A stretch of DNA of 64,000 nt from Holophagaceae bacterium (GTDB lineage: Bacteria; Acidobacteriota; Holophagae; Holophagales; Holophagaceae), in contig JADKJH010000001.1 of NCBI GenBank assembly GCA_016722505.1, positions 62,001-126,000 of the forward strand, read 5' to 3'. The translations under genes and the position numbers were made by a program. This document shows, in pieces, positions 55,098 to 63,710 of the stretch (position 1 is its first letter; the number at the start of each line of letters is the position of its first letter). The notes under the pieces were generated by a model that saw nothing but the letters and a program-made list of their open reading frames with translations, was not told where the DNA came from and did not search any database.

Positions 55098-55495
55098 GCA
55101 ATGCGCGCAGGTCGGACTAGGCGGAGGAACGCGAGAGCGTTCATAGCCGGTCCCGCGCAGCGGAAGTCCGTGCGCAGCCAGTGCCGCGGAACGGAGCGCG
55201 GAGCGCGGAGTGAATCCCAAGCGCACGCGTGGGTCGACATCACCCTCGTGACCAAGGCGGCTCGCTTTTTGGCGGAGAGTGGGGGATTCGAACGGCAATG
55301 GCGCGCAGGTCGGACTAGGCGGAGAACGCGAGAGCGTTCATAGCCGGTCCCGCGCAGCGGGAAGTCCGTGCGCAGCCAGTGCCGCGGAACGGAGCGCGGA
55401 GCGCGGAGTGAATCCCAAGAGCACGCGTGGGTCGACATCACCCTCGTGACCAAGGCGGCTCGCTTTTTGGCGGCGAGTGGGGGATTCGAACGAAA
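55067..55495. repeat. Tandem repeat of about 190-198 bases after tRNA-Ser(GGA), 2.2 copies
   Basis: Copies start at 55067, 55256 and 55454 with GGCGGCTCGCTTT. Each carries an antisense tRNA-Ser 3' end (TTTGGCGGAGAGTGGGG and GATTCGAACG), hairpins GAACGC-GAGA-GCGTTC and CCCGC-GCA-GCGGG, and GTGAATCCCAAG. The copies are almost identical apart from short indels. On the minus strand each unit reads tRNA-like 3' end first, then spacer. The nearest analogue is the rtT repeat downstream of the E. coli tyrT gene. Confidence 0.8.
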
Positions 55496-55540
55496 GATCC
55501 GCCGGAATTCAGGTGGTCGAACTTCGCTCTACAATCTCCT

Positions 55541-56948
55541 ATGCGACCTTTCTGGATTCTTGCTACCACATTCCTGCTTGGGCTTTCGCTTCAAGCCCAG
55601 GAGCCTTTTCTTGCCAAACCTTTCTTGCAGATGGGGGCCGAGCCGAAAGCGGATCGGATGGACTTGGTCTGGCTGGCCCGGGACAAGGATGCGGGTTGGG
55701 TAGTGGAGGTGCAAGCCCAACCCAAGGGACCATGGAAAGCTCAGCCCACCCCGTCCACAAGCTTAGGCCCTGAGCGAGCCTGCCGAGGCATAGGATCTAC
55801 ACCGCGCGCCTTGGCGGGCTGAAGCCTGGCGTAGCTTTCCGGTATCGCGAGCAATGGATGGCAAGACGATTTTCCAGTCAGAAGGCCATGGTCCAAAGAA
55901 CGCAAGCCAGCCTCAACGTATTGTCCTTTACGGCGATGGGGCCTCTGGATCCCTGCATCAAAAAGCCATCACCTTCCAAATTGGAGCGCAAAACCCCGAC
56001 TCGGTGGTTGTGTTGGGGGATATCGTATACGACCGGGGGCGGGCATCCGAGTACCTGGGCCGCTACTTCCCCATCTATAACGCGGATGTGGCTGATCCAG
56101 CCCTAGGGGCGCCACTGCTGCGAAGCGTTCCTACTGTGGGCGTCCTCGGGAACCATGACGTGGCGCCCCTGAACGCCCGTGGCGACCGGCCCTCGGATGG
56201 CCTTGCCTACTACCTTTATTGGAATCTCCCGATGAATGGGCCGGAATTGCAGGCGGCTGGTCCGAACACGCCCATGATCCAGCCCATGTTCTGGTCGCAA
56301 TTTCTTCAAGGTGCGGGACCGCGATTTCCCAAAATGGGCAACTACTCATTTGAGCTCGGCAATGCCCACTGGACCGTGCTTGACTCGAATCCCTACGTGA
56401 ATTGGGAGGAACCAGCCCTGAAGGCATGGTTGGAATCGGACCTGCGTCGGGCATCCAAAGCCACATGGCGCTTCGTGGCCTTTCATCATCCAGGCTTTAA
56501 CAGTTCCATAGCGCACTTCCAGGATCAGTGGATGCGGCTGCTATCGCCCACTTTTGAAAAATACAGGGTGCAGATGGTTTTCTCTGGCCATGTCCACGCC
56601 TACCAACGGAGCCTTCCCCTGACCTTCAAACCCGATGCTGGGGCCGCAGCAAAAATTACGCAAAGCCGTGAAGGAGAGGTGAACGGGGGGTTCAACCTCG
56701 ACAGGGCTTTTGATGGAACCAAAGCAACGAAGGCGAAGGGCATCATTTACATCATTTCAGGCGCCGGTGGAGCTGAGCTCTACAACACCAAGCAGGATGA
56801 CAAACCAGAGACCTGGCAAGCCTTCACCAAAGTCATGGTGAGCGACCGATATTCTTTTACGGTGCTTGACCTTAAAGGCAAACGTTTGGAGATGCACCAG
56901 CTGGGTGAAGATGGCAAGGAAATTGACCGCTTCATATTGACGCAGTAA
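55541..56948 (+). CDS. Purple-acid-phosphatase-like metallophosphatase, frameshifted
   Basis: The signal peptide starts at 55541 (MRPFWILATTFLLGLSLQAQ). The calcineurin-like motifs are YGDGASG, VLGDIVYDRGR, GNHDVAPL, VAFHHPGFN and FSGHVHAYQR, so all metal-binding positions are present. The first frame ends at 55822 (RALAG stop); RIYTARLGGLKPGVAFRYRE lies in a second frame, and DGKTIFQSEGHG through the end in a third. Two single-base shifts (about 55740-55790 and 55853) therefore separate an N-terminal fibronectin-like region from the catalytic domain. Restored length about 468 residues. Likely secreted phosphoesterase. Confidence 0.8.
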
Positions 56949-56984
56949 GAGCGTGTCACAGCGGCCTCCTGATACCTTGGAATC

Positions 56985-57917
56985 ATGACGTTTTGGCCTC
57001 CATCCCCCAAGCTAGCGGCGATCTACGCGGTCGTTGTTTTCCTGCTGTTGGTGCTGGCGCCTGGACCTGGCCCCATTTCCCTCCGGTTGCTTCGCCTATA
57101 TCCCAAAAAGATAGGCTCGGCCGCGGTAGGCTGGGCGGCCAACCGAACATTGCCGGTCTTTTTGCGCAAGCCACTGCTTGGCAGCTTCGCAAACGGCTAT
57201 GGATTGAACCTCGAAGAAGCGGAACTCCCTTTACAAAATTACGTCAGCCTTCAATCGCTTTTCACCCGGCGCTTGAAACCTGGCCAGCGACCGCAGGAAC
57301 CAGCGATTCCCGGCTTCATCAACAGTCCCGTGGACGGCCGTATCATCGCGTGCGGCCGAATTGAAAAGGGTATGGCGATCCAGGCGAAGGGATTGTCGTA
57401 CCGCATTACGGAATTGCTCAAGCACGATACAAATGCGAAGCGGTTCGAAGGTGGCCACTACCTGACGCTTTACCTCGCACCCAAGGACTATCACCGCATC
57501 CATGTGCCCCTGACGGGCCGCGTCAGCGCTGTGGGCCGCGTGGAGGGTGAACTTTGGCCTGTGAATGATGCTTCCACCTTGAATGTCGGGAAATTGTACG
57601 AACGCAACCGCCGCGCCACCTGGGTCGCCACCGGGAGCGGAGCAGATGATGGACTTGAAGTGGCCGCGATCCTGGTGGGTGCGACCCACGTCGGTGGCGT
57701 GCTCATTGATGAGCGCTGGCGGCAAGGCCACGTATTGCCCAAAGACGGATCCTTCGCGGTAGCGGATCTGCCCTGCGAGCCTGGCCAGGACCTTGGCTGT
57801 TTCGCTTTTGGAAGCACGGTGGTGCTGCTTATCGCGGGACCCAAGGCCGAAGCATGGAGCCCTGTGCGGAGGGATGGAGATGTGAAAGTTGGGCAGCGCC
57901 TTGGAGCTTTTGAATGA
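56985..57917 (+). CDS. psd: Phosphatidylserine decarboxylase
   Basis: 310 residues. Makes phosphatidylethanolamine from phosphatidylserine. N-terminal helix (LAAIYAVVVFLLLVLAPG), FINSPVDGRIIACGRIE (PVDG), FEGGHYLTLYLAPKDYHRIHVPLTG with the catalytic Asp/His, VGATHVGGV and the self-cleavage site CFAFGSTVVLL (GST, with the serine that becomes pyruvoyl). The stop overlaps the scpB start (ATGA). Confidence 0.92.
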   Translation: MTFWPPSPKLAAIYAVVVFLLLVLAPGPGPISLRLLRLYPKKIGSAAVGWAANRTLPVFLRKPLLGSFANGYGLNLEEAELPLQNYVSLQSLFTRRLKPGQRPQEPAIPGFINSPVDGRIIACGRIEKGMAIQAKGLSYRITELLKHDTNAKRFEGGHYLTLYLAPKDYHRIHVPLTGRVSAVGRVEGELWPVNDASTLNVGKLYERNRRATWVATGSGADDGLEVAAILVGATHVGGVLIDERWRQGHVLPKDGSFAVADLPCEPGQDLGCFAFGSTVVLLIAGPKAEAWSPVRRDGDVKVGQRLGAFE

Positions 57918-58624
57918 CAGACGATCTCTTTAATCAGGAACCCCTCTTCGAGAGTGGCGGCGACCTTGCTGGCGCGCTGGAAGCGCTGCTGCTGGCCAGC
58001 GGCGAGGTATTGGATCTCGCCAAGCTCCGGGAGCTGCTTAGCCTAGGCGAAGGCGCCATCCGGCAAGGCCTGGAAATGCTTTCCGATCGGCTGCAACCAC
58101 CCCGGGGGTCACGCCTACTGGAGGTGGGCGGTGGCTGGAGACTCGCCACAGCCCCCGAATATACGGAATTGGTGAGCAAGCTCGTCACCACCATCCGCAG
58201 CGGAAAATTAACCCCCGCCCAAGTCGAAACGCTGGCCATCATCGCCTATCGCCAACCCGTCACAGGGCCCGAAATCAACGAGATCCGCGGCATCACTGCC
58301 TCCACCAACCAGCTTAAAAGCCTGCTGGAGCGTGAGCTGGTGGAAATCGCGGGGCGTAAATCCGTGGTGGGCCGTCCCATGATGTACATCACCACGCGAA
58401 AATTCCTGCTTCACTTTGGACTTCAAAGCCTATCGGACCTTCCACACCTCGGCGATTTCGGCGAGGGCAACCTGGAGGCAATGGCCCTAAGCCAGCTTGA
58501 ACAACCCATGCCCGAAGGCTCCTTATTTGACGGCGAACATGAGGTGGATGGAATCCAGCCCATTTCATCCATGGATGAGTTAGAGGAAGAGTCGAAAGAA
58601 GCGATCGCACCCTCCGATGAGTGA
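57914..58624 (+). CDS. scpB: Segregation and condensation protein B
   Basis: 236 residues. ScpB forms the SMC-ScpAB condensin core. Winged-helix motifs: ALEALLLASGEVLDLAKLRELL, TPAQVETLAIIAYRQPVTGPEINEIRGI and LKSLLERELVEIAGRKSVVGRPMMYITTRKFLLHFGL. scpA and smc are not in the window. Start overlaps psd; stop overlaps the methyltransferase start by 8 bases. Confidence 0.93.
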   Translation: MTDDLFNQEPLFESGGDLAGALEALLLASGEVLDLAKLRELLSLGEGAIRQGLEMLSDRLQPPRGSRLLEVGGGWRLATAPEYTELVSKLVTTIRSGKLTPAQVETLAIIAYRQPVTGPEINEIRGITASTNQLKSLLERELVEIAGRKSVVGRPMMYITTRKFLLHFGLQSLSDLPHLGDFGEGNLEAMALSQLEQPMPEGSLFDGEHEVDGIQPISSMDELEEESKEAIAPSDE

Positions 58625-59457
58625 GGCCACCTACAAGGGCTGGACGCGCCCTGGCCCCATGCCACCGGGTGGCGTCGAGACCGAAGAGGGCGAAACCCTC
58701 GACTACCTCTGCGGCCACTTCCGCATGTTCCAATACGCAAAGGGGCATCGCTTTTCGGTGGACGATCTGCTGACGGGCTGGTTCGGGACGCGCTGGTGTC
58801 CAAGGCCCGAGCGCATCGCGGACCTGGGCTCGGGCATCGGCAGCGTGGGCATGGTGGCGGCGTGGCGCTGCCCTGGCGCCACGATCCACACCGTGGAAGC
58901 CCAGGAAATAAGTGTGCATCTCGCCCGGAAAAGCGCGCGCTACAACGGTCTGGAAGACCGCTATCACATCCACCTGGGCGATCTTCGGGAGGACGCGCTG
59001 CTCGAATTCGCCCCCTTCGATCTCGTGCTGGGATCACCGCCCTACTGGCCCGTGGGCACGCGTGCAGGCGGACCATCCGCAGGCCGTGCCCGCGCGCCTG
59101 GAGGTGCGCGGCGACATCGGCGACTACGCGAATGCCGCGGTGAAGCTGCTGGCGCCGGGCGGCGTCTTCGCCTGCGTGTTTCCGCTGGACCAGGTCCAGC
59201 GCGCCGAAGCCGCCTACCGCGAAGCGGGCATGACGCTGCTGCACCGGCAGGATGTGATCTTCAAGCAGGGCGATCCCTACGGCGTCGGCCTGTTCGCCGG
59301 GAGCCGCGCCGCGGATCTGCCGGAAGCCCTACGCGATCATCCCGAGCTGCCGGGACATGAAGCGCCGCTCATCATCCGGCGGGCCGATGGCAGCGTCCAC
59401 CCCAGCATCGCCCGCTTCCGCCTGAGCTGCGGCTTTCCGCCGGGACTCATTCAGTAG
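58617..59457 (+). CDS. TrmN6-like SAM-dependent methyltransferase, frameshifted
   Basis: The first frame gives SAM motif ADLGSGIGSVGMVAAWRCPGA and SPPYWPVG (the N6-adenine-type (N/D/S)PPY motif); after 59065 the frame must shift by one base, giving VQADHPQAVPARLEVRGDIGDYANAAVKLLAPGGVF through PPGLIQ. The total of 841 bases is one more than a multiple of three, consistent with one extra base. Restored length is 279 residues. Related enzymes methylate A37 of tRNA(Val). The 3' end overlaps the convergent L,D-transpeptidase by 11 bases. Confidence 0.75.
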
Positions 59458-60322
59458 CTTGGAGAGGCGCCACCTTGTCCTGGAAAATCCTGAGGGCTCC
59501 GGCTAGTTCCTCCGGCTTCAATCTGCCGGCCTCTGGTTCTTCGATGATCCGTTTCCAGGGGCCCGGCGCACTCCACGCATAGTCTCCGAAAACCACCACG
59601 GGTGTGCCCTCGCGAAGGATGGTGCGCTGGTCCGGCGCCAGGATCCAGGACTGGCACCAGCGGTAGATCCACTCGCTGTCATCGGCGGCCAGGCGGAGGC
59701 AGGCGTGGCTGTCGGGGTAGCCGGGCAGGTCGTATTGGTGGAAGGAGATCCCATTCCAGTTGTGCAGGTTGACGTACCACTTCAGTTGCCACTCATCGTT
59801 GAAGGTGCTGCGGCGCTCCTTCTGGCACCAATTGGTGTGGTAGAGCCCTGTGAACGTGGGACTGGCTTCGCGCCCCGAGGACACGGGACCCCAACGAACC
59901 ATCCGGCCTGCTTCGTAAGCCGCCCAGGCCTGGAGGCGCAGGGAGACCGCGATCAGCTTGGGCTGGTCCTCAAGCTCCTTCCACTTGGATGGAAACGGCG
60001 CGAGATCAAGCCAAGGCTCGGCCGACACAGGTAGCACCAGACTGTCCCCTTGTCTTGCGTGGCGCAGGTCTATGCGGTTGAGCTTCAGCGCTTCATCGAA
60101 CCGTTGCGAGCCCAAGGATTCCTGGAGTTTCTGAAGTTCCTTTGATGTGGTGATCTGATAGGCGCGGAAGCGTTGGGCTGGCTTCGGCTTTTCAATTGCG
60201 AGGACGGATTCGACTGGGCCTCTGTCGGGTTTCTCCGGCCGATGCCTATCGCATGCGGGGATGAGAAGGGCAAGCATCAGACAGAGGAGGCTGCCAAAGC
60301 TCCGCTCTTGGTGGTGAGCCAT
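59447..60322 (-). CDS. L,D-transpeptidase-like lipoprotein
   Basis: 291 residues from ATG at 60322. Signal peptide ending in ALLIPAC, a lipobox. The C-terminal domain contains ISFHQYDLPGYPDSHACLRLAADD: the SHxCxR catalytic Cys motif has Ala in place of Gly. An N-terminal LysM-like region is possible (LQESLGSQRFDEALKLNRIDLR and SLVLPV). Members build 3-3 peptidoglycan links or attach proteins. Confidence 0.8.
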   Translation of the reverse strand: MAHHQERSFGSLLCLMLALLIPACDRHRPEKPDRGPVESVLAIEKPKPAQRFRAYQITTSKELQKLQESLGSQRFDEALKLNRIDLRHARQGDSLVLPVSAEPWLDLAPFPSKWKELEDQPKLIAVSLRLQAWAAYEAGRMVRWGPVSSGREASPTFTGLYHTNWCQKERRSTFNDEWQLKWYVNLHNWNGISFHQYDLPGYPDSHACLRLAADDSEWIYRWCQSWILAPDQRTILREGTPVVVFGDYAWSAPGPWKRIIEEPEAGRLKPEELAGALRIFQDKVAPLQATE

Positions 60323-60368
60323 GTCAGCTCGGCATTCATGGAAAGCCTGTTTGAATCCCATAGGTAAG

Positions 60369-61619
60369 TTAACCCTCCACCGCCTCCCGGAATCGCCTAG
60401 CTCCGGCGGCCAGCCCGTCGGGATGGCCATCGACCCAGCTGGCGACGATGAGCATGAAATCGTTTGATCCCACTGCGGCGCGGTAGCCCTCCAATCCGGC
60501 GGGCTGCTTGCCGCCTTGGAGGATGGGCATGATGGGCTTGGTCCCATCAAGAGGACGGTGGGCCGCCTGCATGAGTTCGCGGGTGGCATCCGCGGGATAG
60601 TCTGGAGTCGAGAAGGGGCCTGGCGTCACGAACCAGTCCGCGCCCAATTGACGTAGCCAGCCGCAGAGCACGGCATCCGAAATCCCCCAACCTCCGTGTC
60701 TCGATAGCAGATCTGAGAAGGTGTTGTGCGCCAGGATCGGCATCCTGGCCTCCCGGGCCAATCGGGGGAGCAGGCCTGGGCCCTGGATGAAGGGAGCCAC
60801 CAGGATGGCATCCACGCCCAGCTCGCTGGCCATATTCCAGCGGGCTTCCAATTCTTCAGGTTCGCAGATGAGGTTGGCGATGTAGAGCTTGGGTTCTCCA
60901 CTGCGCTCGCGGGCCTCGTCCCGAGCCATGATCATGATCTGCAGATGCTCGCGGAAAGCATCGTCATCGGGGAAACAAGCCAGCTCGTCATCCTTGACCA
61001 GGTGGAAGCCCCCAATCAGCACCTCCCGATTGAGCAGGGCCATGGTTTTTGTATCGAGACCCACACCGGGACGCATGGAACGGCAGAGCAGCGGTCCTGG
61101 AGGATTCCCCAGTTTTGCCCGGATCCCCTGGACCCCAAAGGCCGGACCCGGACCAAAAGTACCTGGCAGCAATGCGTCCATAAGCCTGAAGCTGGTGATG
61201 AATCCCAAGCGGGGAAGTTCGCCCACCAGGATGTTCAGGATCTGGCTCGGGCGGCCCGTCATCAAGCGGATCGGGAATGCCAGCTCGATGTCCCACCTTT
61301 CGCGGGATTCGGATCCCTGCCCTTCCTGGGGATAGACTTCCGTGGATAGCGAGTAGGCCGGAATCCCTCCCTCGATAGCATCCGCCTTACTGATGGAGCG
61401 GACACGGATGGTCCAGCCCTTCAGCGGTTCAGGCATGACGAACCCTGGAATGCTCACAGTGGCCGCGCTCTGCTCCATCGCCATTCCCACGGCGGCCACT
61501 TCGGCATCGCAGACGGCGGAGATCCGATAGGTCGCAAAGAGGTAGTCGGCGGGGTCCAAATCCTTTGACCAGGCGAACAGTTCCGGGTGTGTGCATGAAC
61601 CAAGATTTCCAGAACTCAT
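60369..61619 (-). CDS. RuBisCO-like protein (form IV-type), no carboxylase lysine
   Basis: 416 residues from the ATG at 61619, which overlaps the IspD-like stop by 4 bases. RuBisCO large-chain features: YLFATYRI (26-33), EQSAAT (49-54), GPGPAFGVQGIRAKLG (157-171) and the metal site VKDDE (208-212), equivalent to K201/D203/E204. The TIKPK lysine (K175) is Arg183 in SMRPG, K177 is Gly, and loop 6 with K334 is missing, so carboxylation is excluded on sequence. AHNTF (297-301) replaces the HRA segment. Partners are an IspD-family and a LicD-family gene in one operon. Confidence 0.82.
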   Translation of the reverse strand: MSSGNLGSCTHPELFAWSKDLDPADYLFATYRISAVCDAEVAAVGMAMEQSAATVSIPGFVMPEPLKGWTIRVRSISKADAIEGGIPAYSLSTEVYPQEGQGSESRERWDIELAFPIRLMTGRPSQILNILVGELPRLGFITSFRLMDALLPGTFGPGPAFGVQGIRAKLGNPPGPLLCRSMRPGVGLDTKTMALLNREVLIGGFHLVKDDELACFPDDDAFREHLQIMIMARDEARERSGEPKLYIANLICEPEELEARWNMASELGVDAILVAPFIQGPGLLPRLAREARMPILAHNTFSDLLSRHGGWGISDAVLCGWLRQLGADWFVTPGPFSTPDYPADATRELMQAAHRPLDGTKPIMPILQGGKQPAGLEGYRAAVGSNDFMLIVASWVDGHPDGLAAGARRFREAVEG

Positions 61620-62302
61620 GCCAGCCACTCCTTCAATGATGGCGCCAGCGCCCAATCCTCTTCGGTGGTCAGCTTGATGTTGGTCCTCTCGCCTGGAACC
61701 GAACGCACAGGCAGGCCGGCTCGAAGGACAAGCTGGAGGGTGGACTGTTCCGACCAGCCCTTCGAGTCGGCCTCGGCCAGGACCTGCTTCAGGATATCTC
61801 GGTCAAAAGCCTGGGGCGCCTGGAAGACGCCGACCTGGTGGGACCGGAAATGCTCCAGGACGATATCGTCCTCGATCCGGGCGACTGGAACATCAGGTTG
61901 GAGGAAGGCCCCTGCGACCCCCGTTATCCGCGCGGCGGCGGCCACTGCCCGCATGAGGCCTGTGCTGGCGAAGGGCCGGGCGGCATCCTGCACCAATAGC
62001 CAAGGCTTGGTGGAGGCCTCCACAAGGCGGGCAATCGTTTCCTGGCGCGTGGTCCCTCCAAGGATGCCGCGGCAACCGGGACACAAGGCTGGCAAGCGTC
62101 CCAGCATCCCCGGCGGAACAGCGATGATCACTTCAGAACCCACGCTACGGGCCTTGGCCGCCAACCAGCTCACCAAGGGTTTCCCACCCAGTTCGAGAAA
62201 TGCCTTAGGCCCCCGCCCCATTCGTTCACCACTACCCGCCGCAGGGATGAGGATGCTCAAGTCGGAAAGTGGCGTGTCTTTCACTATTGCCTGCATAGTC
62301 AT
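61616..62302 (-). CDS. IspD/TarI-family cytidylyltransferase
   Basis: 228 residues. Nucleotide-binding AAGSGERMG (21-29) with Lys33, GGTTRQE (82-88), QDAARPF (105-111), FQAPQAF (160-166) and TNIKLTTEEDWALA (207-220) identify the IspD family (CTP plus sugar or methylerythritol phosphate to CDP-product). The usual PVRDTIK signature (D-T-hK) is replaced by PVARIED (139-145), which argues for a changed substrate. Start overlaps the LicD stop (ATGA), stop overlaps the RuBisCO-like start (ATGA). Confidence 0.85.
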   Translation of the reverse strand: MTMQAIVKDTPLSDLSILIPAAGSGERMGRGPKAFLELGGKPLVSWLAAKARSVGSEVIIAVPPGMLGRLPALCPGCRGILGGTTRQETIARLVEASTKPWLLVQDAARPFASTGLMRAVAAAARITGVAGAFLQPDVPVARIEDDIVLEHFRSHQVGVFQAPQAFDRDILKQVLAEADSKGWSEQSTLQLVLRAGLPVRSVPGERTNIKLTTEEDWALAPSLKEWLA

Positions 62303-63597
62303 TTGGACCCGCCATGGATCCGAATATTGAAGGCAGGACCATCGAGCCGAATCTGAAGGTCTGTCAAAAAGGGGTCCTCTTTGCGCAGAATGATCTGCTC
62401 AATGAGTGCCTTTGCCCGGACAACCTTCCCCTCTGCAAGAGCTTCGATCAATCTGAAATAGCTCATGCACAGGACCTCTGGGATGGACTCAGGAGTCCGG
62501 GTAGGGTTGGACAGAACCGTATCGTAGTGAGGATCCGGAACCTGCCAATCCGGCCCATAGATCTCGGTCAGGTACTGCTCAGGCGGATCGGGCACCTTCC
62601 ACGATTGCCCCCTCCAGGACCACTCCCTCGGACCGAAGGATTTCAGTCGGCAGAGAATAGGCGAGGGACGATTGTCCGAGCCGCAAAGGATGCTGCTCCC
62701 TTCTGGTTTAAGAAAGAAGATGTCCAGGGAAAAGTCGGATTCCGCGTGTTTGAAGCTCCGGTACCAGGGGCGGTCTGAAGGCAGGGAACCCTGGACCCAG
62801 GGAACTGTGAACGCGCCCCCGGCGCAAAGGGCTTCGACAACACGCGAACGGTCCACTTCCCAGGGAACTCCAAGATCCAGATCCTTGTCGTTGGCCAGTA
62901 GATCACCATCCCGCACCACTCCGAGCAAGGTCCCAGCAAAAAGATAGAAAGCAATGCCAGCGCCATCCAACCGTTCTTTTGCGGCCAGCAAGGCCTTTCG
63001 GGCGCGATCCCGAGTGGAGCTCTGCGGTGTGGATTCTGGAGTCGGAATGCCTTCCTCCTCCAACCGAAGGATGGCTTTGCGGAAGGCCTCGGTGGCCCCC
63101 TCCAAATCCCCGGCTTCCTTCAAGGCCTGGCCTTGAAGCACGAAGCGCCCGGAAGAACTCGGAAGGAGTGCTTCGGCCTCCCCATCGCGCCCGAGGGCGT
63201 AGAGCGACAGCGCGGCATTCTGCCGGGCCGGCATCCATTCCGGATGGAGGGTGAAAGCGCGATGGAAGGCGTTGTGGGCGCGTTCCGCCTCTCCTGCATG
63301 AAGCAGCAACACGCCCAAGTTATTCCAAATCAGAGGGCGATTTGGCGCAAGGGCAAGGCTCCGCTCGAAACAGGAGCGCGCCTTCAGGCTCTGGTCAATC
63401 CCCACCAAGGCGACACCGAGGTGCGCCCAGACATCGGCGTCATCTTTCAGGAGTTCTGCGGCCTGGGAAAGGACTTGTACGGCTTCCACACAACAACCCC
63501 GGTTCAGGTGAGCCAAGCCCTCCGAATACTTCTGCTTTCCTTCTGTTAGTGCCTGATTCGAGAAGTGCAGAGAGCCTGAGAACCAATTTGAAACCAT
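62299..63597 (-). CDS. TPR protein with LicD-type phosphotransferase domain
   Basis: 432 residues. Residues 20-175 hold about four TPR repeats (e.g. ADVWAHLGVALVGIDQSLKARSCFERSLALAPN and PLIWNNLGVLLLHAGEAERAHNAFHRAF); 200-360 are a LicD/fukutin-type domain with GTLLGVVRDGDLLANDKDLDLGV (222-244), the family GTLLGAVR plus two-Asp motif. These domains transfer a phospho-group (phosphocholine, ribitol phosphate) from a CDP-activated donor. First gene of the operon. Confidence 0.85.
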   Translation of the reverse strand: MVSNWFSGSLHFSNQALTEGKQKYSEGLAHLNRGCCVEAVQVLSQAAELLKDDADVWAHLGVALVGIDQSLKARSCFERSLALAPNRPLIWNNLGVLLLHAGEAERAHNAFHRAFTLHPEWMPARQNAALSLYALGRDGEAEALLPSSSGRFVLQGQALKEAGDLEGATEAFRKAILRLEEEGIPTPESTPQSSTRDRARKALLAAKERLDGAGIAFYLFAGTLLGVVRDGDLLANDKDLDLGVPWEVDRSRVVEALCAGGAFTVPWVQGSLPSDRPWYRSFKHAESDFSLDIFFLKPEGSSILCGSDNRPSPILCRLKSFGPREWSWRGQSWKVPDPPEQYLTEIYGPDWQVPDPHYDTVLSNPTRTPESIPEVLCMSYFRLIEALAEGKVVRAKALIEQIILRKEDPFLTDLQIRLDGPAFNIRIHGGSK

Positions 63598-63710
63598 GGA
63601 TGGGAGGACCCTCAGGAAATAATTAGTTTACCCTCAACTGAAGTCAGCCGATCGGGATCCCGACCGCGACAGAGCAAGCACCCTTCCAACAACTCCAATC
63701 ATGGATACTC

